This document shows positions 44,720 through 53,908 of a stretch of 64,000 bases of DNA, in pieces. Both the position numbers and the translations under genes were made by a program. The DNA lies in assembly GCF_000422565.1 (NCBI RefSeq), contig NZ_AUMA01000011.1, forward strand, positions 124,001-188,000, written 5' to 3'. The notes under the pieces were generated by a model. That model was not told where the DNA came from and did no database searches. It worked only from the letters and a program-made list of their open reading frames with translations. Within the stretch, counting starts at the first letter, position 1, and the number at the start of each line of letters is the position of its first letter. Origin of the DNA: Desulfovibrio aminophilus DSM 12254 (lineage in GTDB: Bacteria; Desulfobacterota; Desulfovibrionia; Desulfovibrionales; Desulfovibrionaceae).

Positions 44720-46224
44720 GGGGCTGCGGAGGAGGGGATGGGTTTGACCCGGCACAGCCTGCGGTCGAAGATCACCTCGGCTCCGGGAGTGGCGTCCGGA
44801 GGCGCCCCGTTGGGGGTCACCAGGTAGACGTTTTCGTCTTGGGGGGTCATGGCCGCATACCGTACGTTGTCGTAATCTCGGGAGTCGCCCAGGAACATGG
44901 CGGCCACGCGATCTAGGTTGCGAGCCATGAACAGGGGAACCTGGGTGAGCTTGCGGTCCTTCTGGTTTATTCCGGTGAATATCCAGATGAACGCCTGTTC
45001 TATTGCGTTTGGTTGCCAAGCTAGGTAGCGCATGACGAATGGCCGCTTTTCGGCCAGGAGCGGGGTGAGAATTTCGGCGTCCTTGCCGATTTGGACGATG
45101 GAGTTGGTCGGGGGGATTTTCAACAGGGTGAATGCCGCGAAGGCACCGAACAGCAGCACGGTGCATACTTTTGCCGCGCGGGGCGAGCCTACCTTCAGTG
45201 AACTGAGCCAGAGCAACAGGGTGATCAGGCCGAAGGGCGCCACGGAACACCAGTAGCGGGACCCGATGGGGTGCACGATTTGGGGCCTGGAAATGCTGGA
45301 AACCATGTAGGTCATGAGGAACATGAAAATCATGTACATGATGGCCAGGGCGCGGCGGCGTTGGTCCGTGGAGCGCAATTCGGACACGCAGGCGATCAGG
45401 CTCAGAATCAGAACAGCCAGGAGGCCGCGCAGCTTGGAGTAATCCAGGATGTTCAGGAGATAATCCTTGAGGGGCAAGGTCAAGAGGGTTTCCCGGTCGT
45501 CCATGGCGTGTTTGGCCACTCCCAGCCGGCCCAGGATCGAGCCGGTGTCCAGCCAGAAATAGAGCCATTCGCAGCCGAAAAAAAAGCCAGAGGTGAGGCA
45601 GAAGGTGAGCACGCCTTTGAAGCTGCGCGAGGGCAGCCAGATGAGCAGGAGCAGGCCGGGAAAGAAGTAGATTGCCGTCTCGCGCGCGCCCCAGGCGAGA
45701 ACGAAGGCCACGCCCGCCAGAATGAGCAATGCGGGTGAACGGCGTCGTAGCCACACGAGGATGAGCCAAATAGTGACGGCCAGGAAGGCGAAGATGAAGA
45801 CGCTGGGCCAGAGCTGGCTGCCAGTCTGGGCCATCTGGGGAAAGAGAATGGTCAGGACGGCGGCCGCGATGCCCAGACGGCGGCTATGCAGTTCCTCGCC
45901 GATGAGGTAGACGAACACCGTGCCCAGGGAGGCGGTCAGGATCGGCAGCACGTAGTAGAGCATCGGGTTCGTGCCAAACAGCTTCATCAGGACCCACACG
46001 GGGACCGAGATGGTCCAGCGCATGGTCTGGTGGGTCCAGGCCGTCAGGCCGAGTCCATCGAGAACGCGATGGACCTCGATCCAACGAGTGGCGTTGTCAC
46101 CGCCGATGTCCACGTATTCGGCCGTGAGGATGCGCACCACGACGCTCGCGGCGAAGAGGATTGGAAGAAACGATAATCGTCTGTTAGTATTCCTGTTGCT
46201 GACCGTAATTGGTGCGCATTGCAT
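44716..46224 (-). CDS. GT39/ArnT-like membrane glycosyltransferase
   Basis: About 502 residues, with ten or more helices followed by a soluble C-terminal part. The first loop carries acidic EYVDIGGDNATRW, where GT39/PMT/ArnT enzymes have the catalytic Asp/Glu. Such enzymes use polyprenyl-phosphate sugars to glycosylate lipids, proteins or polysaccharides on the periplasmic face. The ATG at 46224 is chosen as 17 residues before the first helix; the frame runs open to 46359 via a TTG. No good ribosome site was found, so the start is uncertain. GC appears lower than in flanking housekeeping genes. Coupled to the flippase pseudogene by ATGA overlap. Confidence 0.82.
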   Translation of the reverse strand: MQCAPITVSNRNTNRRLSFLPILFAASVVVRILTAEYVDIGGDNATRWIEVHRVLDGLGLTAWTHQTMRWTISVPVWVLMKLFGTNPMLYYVLPILTASLGTVFVYLIGEELHSRRLGIAAAVLTILFPQMAQTGSQLWPSVFIFAFLAVTIWLILVWLRRRSPALLILAGVAFVLAWGARETAIYFFPGLLLLIWLPSRSFKGVLTFCLTSGFFFGCEWLYFWLDTGSILGRLGVAKHAMDDRETLLTLPLKDYLLNILDYSKLRGLLAVLILSLIACVSELRSTDQRRRALAIMYMIFMFLMTYMVSSISRPQIVHPIGSRYWCSVAPFGLITLLLWLSSLKVGSPRAAKVCTVLLFGAFAAFTLLKIPPTNSIVQIGKDAEILTPLLAEKRPFVMRYLAWQPNAIEQAFIWIFTGINQKDRKLTQVPLFMARNLDRVAAMFLGDSRDYDNVRYAAMTPQDENVYLVTPNGAPPDATPGAEVIFDRRLCRVKPIPSSAAP

Positions 46225-46410
46225 GGGGGACAAGGGCGACTCCAGTTTGGAGGAGAAAGGCGCTTCCTTCACAAATAATTGACCGGTAAGATAGGGCGAG
46301 GCCTGAGTTTTGTAAAGACTGAGGGGGCAGGTCAATACAATCGAGCATACAGGTCGCAACGCCCCAGCAGTTCCTCATGCCGCCCCTGGTTTTGAACCAG
46401 CTGGCACGTC

Positions 46411-47499
46411 TCAGTTCGTAAGATCTTCCAGGCTCACCACGCGAACTCTCAAGGCCGCAGCCTGCGCCCGGATCTCCTCGAGATAGTTATGATTCATGGC
46501 CACGGCCGTGGCTCCGGCAAAGCCGGCCAGCGACTCCGGAGGCAAGATGGGATGGGCGGTGTGGGCGATGTAGCGGAGCTGTTTCCGAGGATTAATGTCG
46601 ATGACCGCAGCCACCAAACCAGCACCGGGGTCCACGAGATTGAGCAGGGACGCGCCCTTGGCTCCAGCGCCCCAGAGCATCTGGCCTGGGTTCTCGCGGA
46701 AGTATGTCGCGAGGCTGGCGATCCGTTCCGGAAAGCCCGTTTCCGGGCAGAAAGCAGAGGATTTCCGAGCCCGAGGTAGGAGATCCTCCAGGCGGGCCAA
46801 GCATCCCAGGTACTGCCCCTGGAACAGGGTCTCGAAGGAACAGTCGCGCCAGAGGGCTCCCAGGCTACGGCGGGTGAAGTAGTTCACGTGCTCGTGGAAT
46901 ACGTCCCAGAAGGCCCGCTGGCGGCGGATCCAGTCGAAGCAGGGCACCTCCACGTAAATCAGGCCGCGGCCCTGGTTGGCTTGCGCGATGGTGGCCAGCA
47001 GGCCGCGGGGATCGGGCACGTGTTCTAGGGTGTGCCGAAGGACCACGAGGTCCGCAGGGGTGACCGAGCTGCCCGGACCGAAGTACTCGCGCACAACGCC
47101 CGGGTCATCGCCCTCGAAACTCGGGTCAAAGCCCGTGACGCGGTATCCGGCTTGGCGCAGCAGGCCCAAAAACAGTCCCTTGCCGCAGCCCACCTCGACC
47201 ACCGTAGCCCCGGACGGGACTCCCCGGCCCAGCAGTTCGAGGACCTGCGCTAGGTGCCGGCGGAAGGCCGGAGAATGGCCCTGCTCGTTCTGGTATTCCT
47301 GGTCATAATCCATGAGCTTCGGGGCGAAGCTGCGGTTAAACACAAACCCGCACTGCGGACAGCAGGCCAAGTCCACCCGGGCCATGGCCGCGCTGCGGGC
47401 CGCCACGGGCGTGGGATAGGTCTTATTCTGGAAAGCCGGGCATTCCAGGTTCCAGATATCCCGGGCCCCAGGCGAGTCACACAGCGGACAGACGGTCAT
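46411..47499 (-). CDS. SAM-dependent methyltransferase with N-terminal zinc knuckles (sugar C-methyltransferase-like)
   Basis: A 362-aa protein. Zinc-binding CPLC at residues 4-7 and CPQC near 47-50 are followed by a Rossmann methyltransferase domain (VVEVGCGKGLFLGLL, HTLEHVPDPRG) and a C-terminal domain with LWGAGAKGASLLNL and a VVSLEDLTN end. This three-part layout (Methyltransf_13/23/14) is that of sugar C-methyltransferases such as TylCIII and NovU, and of related proteins in polysaccharide clusters. Its 5' end overlaps the SDR gene by 23 bp. A second protein of the same family is at 49410-50669. The exact sugar position is not predictable. Confidence 0.87.
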   Translation of the reverse strand: MTVCPLCDSPGARDIWNLECPAFQNKTYPTPVAARSAAMARVDLACCPQCGFVFNRSFAPKLMDYDQEYQNEQGHSPAFRRHLAQVLELLGRGVPSGATVVEVGCGKGLFLGLLRQAGYRVTGFDPSFEGDDPGVVREYFGPGSSVTPADLVVLRHTLEHVPDPRGLLATIAQANQGRGLIYVEVPCFDWIRRQRAFWDVFHEHVNYFTRRSLGALWRDCSFETLFQGQYLGCLARLEDLLPRARKSSAFCPETGFPERIASLATYFRENPGQMLWGAGAKGASLLNLVDPGAGLVAAVIDINPRKQLRYIAHTAHPILPPESLAGFAGATAVAMNHNYLEEIRAQAAALRVRVVSLEDLTN

Positions 47500-48343
47500 A
47501 GGCGCTCAGGGCGCGTTGTAGCTTGGCGGTGTTGCCCCAGAACCGGAAGGGTTCCCAGTCCGGGTAGGGATAGACGCCAAGATTGAGGGTCAGGGCCGCC
47601 CCGCGCTCGGCCACATGGGCCTGCACCAGTTCCCGCACTGTGGCTGGCTCGCCGGAGCAGACGTTGATCACCCCGGCGACCTCATCCTGCAAGGCGACGC
47701 GCGCCAAGTATCCGGCTAGGCGTTCCACCGGAAGGAAGTCCCGGACCTGCTCGCCACCGGACATGTCGAAGGACGCCCGGCCCTCGTCTAAAGCCCGATC
47801 CAACTGGGAGAACAAGGAGTTGGGATTCTGGCCCGGGCCGTACATGTAAAACAGGCGGGCCCACTGGAGCGTGGCACCCACGGCCGCAGCGGCTGGCTCC
47901 AGCGCCCGGCGCAGAGCATCTTTGGCCCGGCCGTAGGCGTTCTCCGGCCGAGTCTCGATATCCTCGGAAAACTCGCCTTCCTGCAGGCCGTACTCGAAAC
48001 AGGTGCCAGCCACCAAGAGACGACGCAGGCCTCCCGCCAGCAGGGTTCTAAGAAAGGCCAGGGATTGCGGCAGGTTTTCCTCCAGATGATGCGCCCCGCG
48101 ATAGTCCGGCAAGCCGGACCAAGCCAAGTGGAGACAGCGGTCGGGCCGGCCCAGGGTCTGGAAGGGATCGGACGACGGCACAGCCAAGTCCAGGGGACGC
48201 CAGTCCACTCGCCCGAACCAGGGCATGGCCTCGGCCCGCTCCCGGCTGCGTGAGGCGGCGATGACTGGCACGCCCAGGTCTAGCAGGGCGGCCACCACGT
48301 AACGGCCGATGAATCCCGTGGCTCCAGTGATGAGGACCCGCAT
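47477..48343 (-). CDS. NAD-dependent epimerase/reductase (extended SDR) for a nucleotide sugar
   Basis: A 288-aa SDR: NAD(P) motif MRVLITGATGFIGRYVVAAL, catalytic Tyr-x3-Lys in NAYGRAK, and a conserved GTCFEYG upstream of it. The short length suits a 4-ketoreductase or epimerase acting on a 4-keto-6-deoxy sugar. In this cluster the likely substrate is the CDP-4-keto-6-deoxyhexose formed by the dehydratase at 52017-53072, after epimerisation and C-methylation. It overlaps the methyltransferase gene by 23 bp. Confidence 0.88.
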   Translation of the reverse strand: MRVLITGATGFIGRYVVAALLDLGVPVIAASRSRERAEAMPWFGRVDWRPLDLAVPSSDPFQTLGRPDRCLHLAWSGLPDYRGAHHLEENLPQSLAFLRTLLAGGLRRLLVAGTCFEYGLQEGEFSEDIETRPENAYGRAKDALRRALEPAAAAVGATLQWARLFYMYGPGQNPNSLFSQLDRALDEGRASFDMSGGEQVRDFLPVERLAGYLARVALQDEVAGVINVCSGEPATVRELVQAHVAERGAALTLNLGVYPYPDWEPFRFWGNTAKLQRALSAYDRLSAV

Positions 48344-48358
48344 AATTACCCCCGGGCC

Positions 48359-49390
48359 TCAGGCGGCCCGGATCAGAGCCAGCAGTTCGTCCAGGTCGGC
48401 CCGGCCCTCAGGCCCTACGAAATCCAGGGCCTGCTCAAGCAGACAGCGCCGGCTGACCCTGGCCTCGTCCCGGGCAGCGGCCCTGCGGGCCCTGGCCCGG
48501 GTCCGCAGGATGGTCTTGTCCAGCAACCGCTGCCACTCCCGGCGCAGCTTGTCCGCGCAGGTTCGCACGGGCTTGTCCTGAAGCCAGTACATGGCCAATG
48601 CCCCGTCTACGAAGACCCGGGCCTGCTCCAGGGGGATGCCCGCCCGCTCGGCTAGGTAGGCATCCACCGCCTGGCGAACGTCTTGCACCTCTCCGCCATA
48701 GCGCGGGTCCGTGGCCAGCTTGAAGGGGCTGGAATGGAACCGCGGATCGCGGTCGTTGATCGAAGGCCCGGCCTCCATAAGGGTGAAAGGTAGAGGGAGT
48801 TTGGCCAGCTTGCCGTGGATGGCGGCCATGAGCACGATATAGGTCTCGAAGAGATAGTAGTTCCTGAGGGTCTGCGGGCAGCGGCTGAAGATGTCTCGCC
48901 ACATGTCCGTGCGCTGCACCGCGTAATAGCTGGACCAGAAAAACAGAAAATTCTGGAGCAGCCTGTCCCCGGGGCGCTCGGCGTCCACGGCGAAGGGGAA
49001 CCGCTTGAACTGGGGGCAGGCCAAGCCTTCCCCGCCCTGGCCGGTCTGGAAGTCCAGGCCCATGGCCGATGAGTAGTCTGGGTGGGCCTCCAGGAACTCC
49101 AGGCAGAGACGCACGGCGCGCGGATTCGTCAGCGTATCGTCGGCGTTGAGCAGCATGTAGGGGGTGCGGACCCGCTCCAACACCGGGGCCTGCATCTTCT
49201 TGGTCAGGTTCTGGCCCGGACAGTGAACGTAATCCACGTCGGGGTGCCTAGCGGCGAAGGTGTTGGGCGCGGCGCTGGAATCGATCACCAGGATCCGGCC
49301 GCGACTGGCCAGGGCGTTGGGCAGGACGCGCCGCTCCAAAAGCCGCTGGCGCTCGTGGGTGGGGATGACGATGGTCAGTTTCTCTCGCAC
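48359..49390 (-). CDS. GT-A glycosyltransferase (TIGR00180-like)
   Basis: A 343-aa family 2-type glycosyltransferase starting at GTG (49390, AGAGG about 9 nt upstream). Opening strand MREKLTIVIPTHERQRLLER, LLNADDTLTNPRA as the metal-binding D-x-D region, and a C-terminal helical part. It probably adds one sugar of the surface polysaccharide. The reading frame extends further upstream without a sensible start. It lies between the SDR and the second methyltransferase in the same direction. Confidence 0.85.
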   Translation of the reverse strand: MREKLTIVIPTHERQRLLERRVLPNALASRGRILVIDSSAAPNTFAARHPDVDYVHCPGQNLTKKMQAPVLERVRTPYMLLNADDTLTNPRAVRLCLEFLEAHPDYSSAMGLDFQTGQGGEGLACPQFKRFPFAVDAERPGDRLLQNFLFFWSSYYAVQRTDMWRDIFSRCPQTLRNYYLFETYIVLMAAIHGKLAKLPLPFTLMEAGPSINDRDPRFHSSPFKLATDPRYGGEVQDVRQAVDAYLAERAGIPLEQARVFVDGALAMYWLQDKPVRTCADKLRREWQRLLDKTILRTRARARRAAARDEARVSRRCLLEQALDFVGPEGRADLDELLALIRAA

Positions 49391-49409
49391 GCAAGCACCT
49401 CTTGGGCCT

Positions 49410-50669
49410 TCAGCAGGTGCCCCGTCGGCCGGGACCAACAGGCGAGAGCAACTCCAGCCGAGGAATCGCCAGGGCAAAACAGCCGCCCCATTCACGCACC
49501 TCAGCCAGTTGCTCCATGATCTCGCCCTTGATGTTCCAGGGCAGGATGAGCAGCACGTCGGGTTTGCGTTCGGCAACGGCCTCCGGCGGCAGCACGGGGA
49601 TGTGACTGCCGGGCATGAACAGGCCCTGCTTGTGGGGCGAGGCGTCGGCACAAAAGGCCACTAGGTCCGTCTTGACCCCGCAGTAGTTCAGCAGGGTGTT
49701 GCCCTTGGCCGCAGCCCCATACGCCGCCACCAGCCGTCCGGCCCGCTTCTGCTCGATGAGGAACGTGAGCAGATCGGCCTTCACGGCCTCGGCGCTACGC
49801 TGGAAGCCCTCGTAGTAGGCCATGGTCCGCATGCCCCGGCCCTCCTCCACTGCCAGGAGGGCGTCCACAGCCGGGCTGGCGCTCCGCGCCGCATCCTCCG
49901 CGTGGCAGGCATAGACCCGCAGCGAGCCTCCATGGGTGGACAGTTGCTCTACGTCGAACAGCCGCAGGCCCTGGGAGGCCAAGATGGTCCGCACCGTGCC
50001 CAGGGAGAGATAGGAGAAGTGTTCGTGGTAGATGGTGTCGAACTGGTTGCCCTCCACCATGCGCATGAGGTGCGGAAATTCCAGGGTGATGATCCCGTCC
50101 GGCTTGAGCAGCAACCGCATCCCGGCCAGGAAGTCGTTGATGTCCGGCACATGAGCCAGGACATTGTTGCCCACGATGAGATCGGGCCGGCAGCCCTGGC
50201 TGCGAAGCCGTTCCGCCAGGGCCGTACTGAAGAACTCGGTTACGGACTCCACGCCCCTGCTCCGCGCCGCGTCGGCCGTGGCCGTGGAGGGCTCTATGCC
50301 CAGGCAGGGGATACCCCGCTGCACCAGGAACTGGAGCAGGTAGCCGTCGTTGGAAGCGATCTCCATGACCAAGCTATTTCCGCCGAGGCCGAAGCGCTCC
50401 ACGGCCATGTCCACATAGCGCTCGGCGTGCTCCACCCAAGAGCGGGAATAGGAGGAGAAGTAGACGTAGTCCCGGGAAAATATCTCCTGGGACTTCTTGT
50501 ATTCGTCCACCTGTACCAGGAAGCAGCAGGGGCAGGTAAACAGCTTGAGGGGATAGAATATCTCAGGCTCGTCCAACTGGGCCGCCGTGAGAAAGGCGTT
50601 GGAAGGCGGCTGGTTCACCAAGTCGATGAAGGCCTGGGACAGCAAGGTCCGGCAGTGGCGGCAGTGCAT
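49410..50669 (-). CDS. Sugar C-methyltransferase-like SAM enzyme
   Basis: A 419-aa member of the TylCIII/NovU-type family. Residues 1-60 hold the zinc-binding MHCRHCRTLL and LFTCPCCFLVQVDEY. The SAM domain shows VMEIASNDGYLLQFLVQRG and NVLAHVPDINDFL, and the C-terminal domain shows AAYGAAAKGNTLLNYCG. Full-length for the group, with the conserved HEHFSYLSL that carries the catalytic His/Glu in TcaB9/NovU-type enzymes. It would methylate C-3 (or C-5) of a 4-keto-6-deoxy nucleotide sugar. Start overlaps the sulfotransferase stop by one base. Confidence 0.9.
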   Translation of the reverse strand: MHCRHCRTLLSQAFIDLVNQPPSNAFLTAAQLDEPEIFYPLKLFTCPCCFLVQVDEYKKSQEIFSRDYVYFSSYSRSWVEHAERYVDMAVERFGLGGNSLVMEIASNDGYLLQFLVQRGIPCLGIEPSTATADAARSRGVESVTEFFSTALAERLRSQGCRPDLIVGNNVLAHVPDINDFLAGMRLLLKPDGIITLEFPHLMRMVEGNQFDTIYHEHFSYLSLGTVRTILASQGLRLFDVEQLSTHGGSLRVYACHAEDAARSASPAVDALLAVEEGRGMRTMAYYEGFQRSAEAVKADLLTFLIEQKRAGRLVAAYGAAAKGNTLLNYCGVKTDLVAFCADASPHKQGLFMPGSHIPVLPPEAVAERKPDVLLILPWNIKGEIMEQLAEVREWGGCFALAIPRLELLSPVGPGRRGTC

Positions 50670-51469
50670 CAGTTCGCTTCCCGGACCTCGACGGGGTCCA
50701 AGCCGATGCGCGAGAAATCGATGTTGGGGTAGTAGCTGGCCATCTTGAGGATGCGGCGGCGCTGCTCCTCGCTGAGTAGGGTCTTGCCGCGGCCTGTGAT
50801 CCCGACGTTGATGCCCGAGCGCACCCGGTCGCCTCCGACGGCGGCAACAGCGGCCTGGATGGCCTCGTCTCCAGCCTTGATGCCGTAGAACGCGCATACG
50901 CCACTTGCAGCGGCCGTCTTATCGGCCATCATTTCCTCATAGCTGAGCCAGTACGTGTCCAGGGCGCCGCTCTGCTGGACCTGGACCCAGGAGCTGAAGA
51001 AGGTAAAATACCAGGGCAGGCAGATGTCGATGATCATGTCCGCCTGTCGCTCCTTGAGCTGGCTATTATAGTAGTCTCCCATGTACTGGATACCGAAGAT
51101 GGGAGTGTGGGAGCAGTGGTCCACGAGGCTGGCCGTGATGTCGAAAATATTGCGCACCAGGACCACGGGCTTGAGCCCGCACATGCGCATGAGCCGGACG
51201 TTCTCGTCCTTGGCCCGCATGTGCATGCGGCTGGAGATGCCAGTGAAGGCCTTATCGATAAGAGTCGGCAGGTAGATGTCCTGCTCCTCGTTGCGCACGC
51301 CCACGCAGATCTCCTCCGTGGCGTAGCCGGTGATCTCGGCCATGACGTTGCGCAGGAAGGTGGACGCACTCTTCGGAAAACAGGCGATGATCACGCGCTC
51401 GCTGGCGTGCGGGGACAGCGTTTTGGTGAGGAAGAACAACCGCTTGAGAAGACTCTTGGTGAGATGCAT
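50669..51469 (-). CDS. PAPS-dependent sulfotransferase
   Basis: A 266-aa sulfotransferase-family protein. The 5'-phosphosulfate loop is IIACFPKSASTFLRNVM near residue 28, and the 3'-phosphate region is PVVLVRNIFDITASLVDH near 115. Such enzymes move sulfate from PAPS onto sugars or lipids. Its place among sugar-nucleotide genes suggests a sulfated surface polysaccharide. PAPS supply is in question because the nearby APS-kinase gene is frameshifted. ATG at 51469; 14 nt after the epimerase gene. Confidence 0.85.
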   Translation of the reverse strand: MHLTKSLLKRLFFLTKTLSPHASERVIIACFPKSASTFLRNVMAEITGYATEEICVGVRNEEQDIYLPTLIDKAFTGISSRMHMRAKDENVRLMRMCGLKPVVLVRNIFDITASLVDHCSHTPIFGIQYMGDYYNSQLKERQADMIIDICLPWYFTFFSSWVQVQQSGALDTYWLSYEEMMADKTAAASGVCAFYGIKAGDEAIQAAVAAVGGDRVRSGINVGITGRGKTLLSEEQRRRILKMASYYPNIDFSRIGLDPVEVREAN

Positions 51470-51483
51470 GAAAGACCTCACGA

Positions 51484-52020
51484 TTATGGTGTAGGGGCAA
51501 GCAGTGGATGATTCCTGTCCCTGTCGGAAACCTCGCCCACAGACAAAGGCCACTGGATGCCCATGGCCGGGTCGTCGTACCGGAGGCCGCCCTCGGCCCC
51601 CGGCGTGTAGAAATCGGTATGCAGATAGAGCAGTTCCGTGTTCTTCGCAAGGGTCTGGAAGCCGTGGGCGAAACCCTCGGGAAGGAGCAGGGCCCGGCCG
51701 TTGTCTGGGGTTAAGACCTCGGCGTGCCAGCGCAGGTAGGTCGGCGAATCCGGCCTGAGATCCACGGCCACGTCGAAGGCCGCCCCCACCAGGCAGCGGA
51801 CGATTTTTATCTCGGCGTACGGCGGATGCTGGAAGTGCAGGCCCCGGACGGCGCCCCGGGCGTGGGTCAGGGAATGGTTGATCTGGACCACCGGCTTGAG
51901 GCAACCCGCAGCGTGCAGTTCCCGAGCGCAAAACAACCGGGTGAAACTGCCCCGCCCGTCCCGAAAAGGCTCGGATTCCAGGAGGTAGAGTCCACCGAGC
52001 GGTAGGGCCTGGAGCTTCAC
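51484..52020 (-). CDS. dTDP-4-dehydrorhamnose 3,5-epimerase-like (RmlC/RfbC type)
   Basis: A 178-aa cupin epimerase. Family landmarks are INHSLTHARGAVRGLHFQ with the catalytic His, VDLRPDSPTYLRWHAEVL, and LLPEGFAHGFQTLA. It starts with GTG overlapping the dehydratase TGA (GTGA), so it is coupled to CDP-glucose 4,6-dehydratase. That makes a CDP-4-keto-6-deoxyglucose substrate more likely than the dTDP form. Confidence 0.92.
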   Translation of the reverse strand: MKLQALPLGGLYLLESEPFRDGRGSFTRLFCARELHAAGCLKPVVQINHSLTHARGAVRGLHFQHPPYAEIKIVRCLVGAAFDVAVDLRPDSPTYLRWHAEVLTPDNGRALLLPEGFAHGFQTLAKNTELLYLHTDFYTPGAEGGLRYDDPAMGIQWPLSVGEVSDRDRNHPLLAPTP

Positions 52021-53072
52021 GGCAAATTCTCGTAGCGTTCGATCTGCCCCAGCGTGAGCCGTCTGGGGTCCTGGCCCGAGCTTGCCGCCTTGTACCAGGC
52101 CAGGGTCCAGGCCAAGCCCTCGCGGAAAGCCAGCCGGGGAGCCCAGCCCAGTTCGCGCGCGGCCCTGGCGGGATCGAGCCGCAGGCAGCCCGCCTCGTGG
52201 GGAGCGGCCCAGGCGTCGGTCTCGCAGGCCACGTCCGGGCCCCAGCCCGCGCAGAACTGGCGAGCGACCTCGTCCACGCTGTGGACCTCGTCCTTCGCGG
52301 GGCCGAAGTTCCAACCGCCCTGCAATGCCCGGCCCTTCTCGCACAGGCCTTTGACCAGAAGCAGATAGCCGGTCAGGAGGTCGAGCACGTGCTGCCAGGG
52401 CCGCACGGCCCGGGGATTGCGGATGCGGGCCCGGGTTCCAGAGGTGGCGGCCCGCACTAAGTCCGGTATGAGCCGGTCCCTGGCGAAGTCGCCGCCGCCG
52501 ATGACATTGCCAGCGCGCACCGAAGCCACCGAGGTCCGCCCTGCGAAAAAGAAACTCCTGGTGTACGACTCGGTGGCCAGTTCGGCGCAGCCCTTGCTGG
52601 CCGAATAGGGGTCGTGGCCGCCCATTGGGTCGCTCTCCACAAAAGGCCTGCCGAGCTCGTCATTGGCGTAGCACTTGTCGCTGGTCACGATGAGCACGGC
52701 CTCGGCCCCGGGGCTTCGCCGGACGGATTCGAGCAGATGGACCGTGCCCATGATGTTGGTCTCGAAAGTCCCTGCTGGGTCCTCGTACGAAGGCCGGACA
52801 AGGGATTGGGCGGCCATGTGGATGACGATGTCCGGCGCGAACGCGGACACGGCTGCGGTCAGGGCGTGCAGGTCACGGACGTCGCCGCCCAGGCGCCGGA
52901 CATCCTGCTCCACCCCGGCCAAGACATACAGCGACGGCTCGGTCGGCGACTCTAGGGCATACCCGCCCACGACAGCACCGAGCCGGGCCAGCCACAGGGC
53001 CAGCCAAGCCCCCTTGAATCCTGTGTCCCCGGTGAGCAGGATGCGCTTGCCCTCGAAAAAGCCGTCGAACAT
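52017..53072 (-). CDS. rfbG: CDP-glucose 4,6-dehydratase
   Basis: A 351-aa extended SDR that converts CDP-glucose to CDP-4-keto-6-deoxyglucose. NAD motif ILLTGDTGFKGAWLALWLA with the GxxGxKG form typical of RfbG, MAAQSLVRPSYEDP, TSDKCYAN and catalytic YSASKGCAEL. C-terminal WNFGPAKDEVHSV is also characteristic. It sits 7 nt after the cytidylyltransferase gene and overlaps the epimerase. Confidence 0.94.
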   Translation of the reverse strand: MFDGFFEGKRILLTGDTGFKGAWLALWLARLGAVVGGYALESPTEPSLYVLAGVEQDVRRLGGDVRDLHALTAAVSAFAPDIVIHMAAQSLVRPSYEDPAGTFETNIMGTVHLLESVRRSPGAEAVLIVTSDKCYANDELGRPFVESDPMGGHDPYSASKGCAELATESYTRSFFFAGRTSVASVRAGNVIGGGDFARDRLIPDLVRAATSGTRARIRNPRAVRPWQHVLDLLTGYLLLVKGLCEKGRALQGGWNFGPAKDEVHSVDEVARQFCAGWGPDVACETDAWAAPHEAGCLRLDPARAARELGWAPRLAFREGLAWTLAWYKAASSGQDPRRLTLGQIERYENLP

Positions 53073-53079
53073 GGAGTGC

Positions 53080-53859
53080 CTACCAAATTTTCCAAGGGGC
53101 CTTGCCCGCAGTCCAGAGTTTGTTGAGGTGCTCGGTATCGCGCAGAGTGTCCATGCACTCCCAATAGCCCTCGTGGCGATAGGCCGTCAATTGACGCTCC
53201 TGCGCCAATCGCTCCAGGGGGCCGAATTCCAGGTCGCAGCTGGCCTCCGGAGTGAGGTAGTCAAAGACCTTGCGGCTGAAGACGAAGAAGCCTCCGCTGA
53301 TGAGGTCGCGGCCCGCGAAAGTGGGTTTTTCCAGGAACGAGAGCACAGTGTCGCCGTCCAGCTTGAGTTCCCCGAAGCGCTGGGCTGGATTGACGCCGGT
53401 GACCGTGGCGATCTTGCCGTGGGAGTGATGGAAATCGAGGAGCGCCCGGATGTCGATGTTGGCCAATCCGTCGCCGTAAGTCAGCATGAACGTGTCTCCT
53501 GTGATGTACTTTTCCATCCGTTTGATACGGCCACCCTTGAGCGTCTGCTGCCCGGTGTCAGCCATGGTGATGCGCCAGTCGGCCTCGTCATGGCAGCCAT
53601 GTATGCAGAGGCGCTCGGGGTGCCCGAGCTCCACGGTGACGTCGTTGTTCATCCACTGGTAGTTGACGAAATAGTCCCGGATGATCTCGCCCTTGTAGCC
53701 CAGGGGCAGGACGAAATCGGTATACCCGTAGTGGGCGTAAATTTTCATGATGTGCCAGAGGATGGGCCGGGTGCCGATGTTGACCATGGGCTTAGGCCGG
53801 AATTCGGTCTCTTCTCGGAGCCGCGTTCCCAGCCCGCCGCAGAGGATGATTGTTTCCAT
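53080..53859 (-). CDS. rfbF: Glucose-1-phosphate cytidylyltransferase
   Basis: A 259-aa nucleotidyltransferase making CDP-glucose from CTP and glucose-1-phosphate. The nucleotide-binding start is METIILCGGLGTRLREETE, with the activating Lys in RPKPMVNIG, LPLGYKGEIIRDYF and LTYGDGLANID. Length matches RfbF. It is the first step of the CDP-deoxysugar branch and is followed at 7 nt by rfbG. It starts 49 nt downstream of the ABC transporter stop. Confidence 0.95.
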   Translation of the reverse strand: METIILCGGLGTRLREETEFRPKPMVNIGTRPILWHIMKIYAHYGYTDFVLPLGYKGEIIRDYFVNYQWMNNDVTVELGHPERLCIHGCHDEADWRITMADTGQQTLKGGRIKRMEKYITGDTFMLTYGDGLANIDIRALLDFHHSHGKIATVTGVNPAQRFGELKLDGDTVLSFLEKPTFAGRDLISGGFFVFSRKVFDYLTPEASCDLEFGPLERLAQERQLTAYRHEGYWECMDTLRDTEHLNKLWTAGKAPWKIW

Positions 53860-53908
53860 AGCTTCTCACCTGCCTCATATCAAGGGTGCGAGGATTTCCG
53901 GGTCGCGT

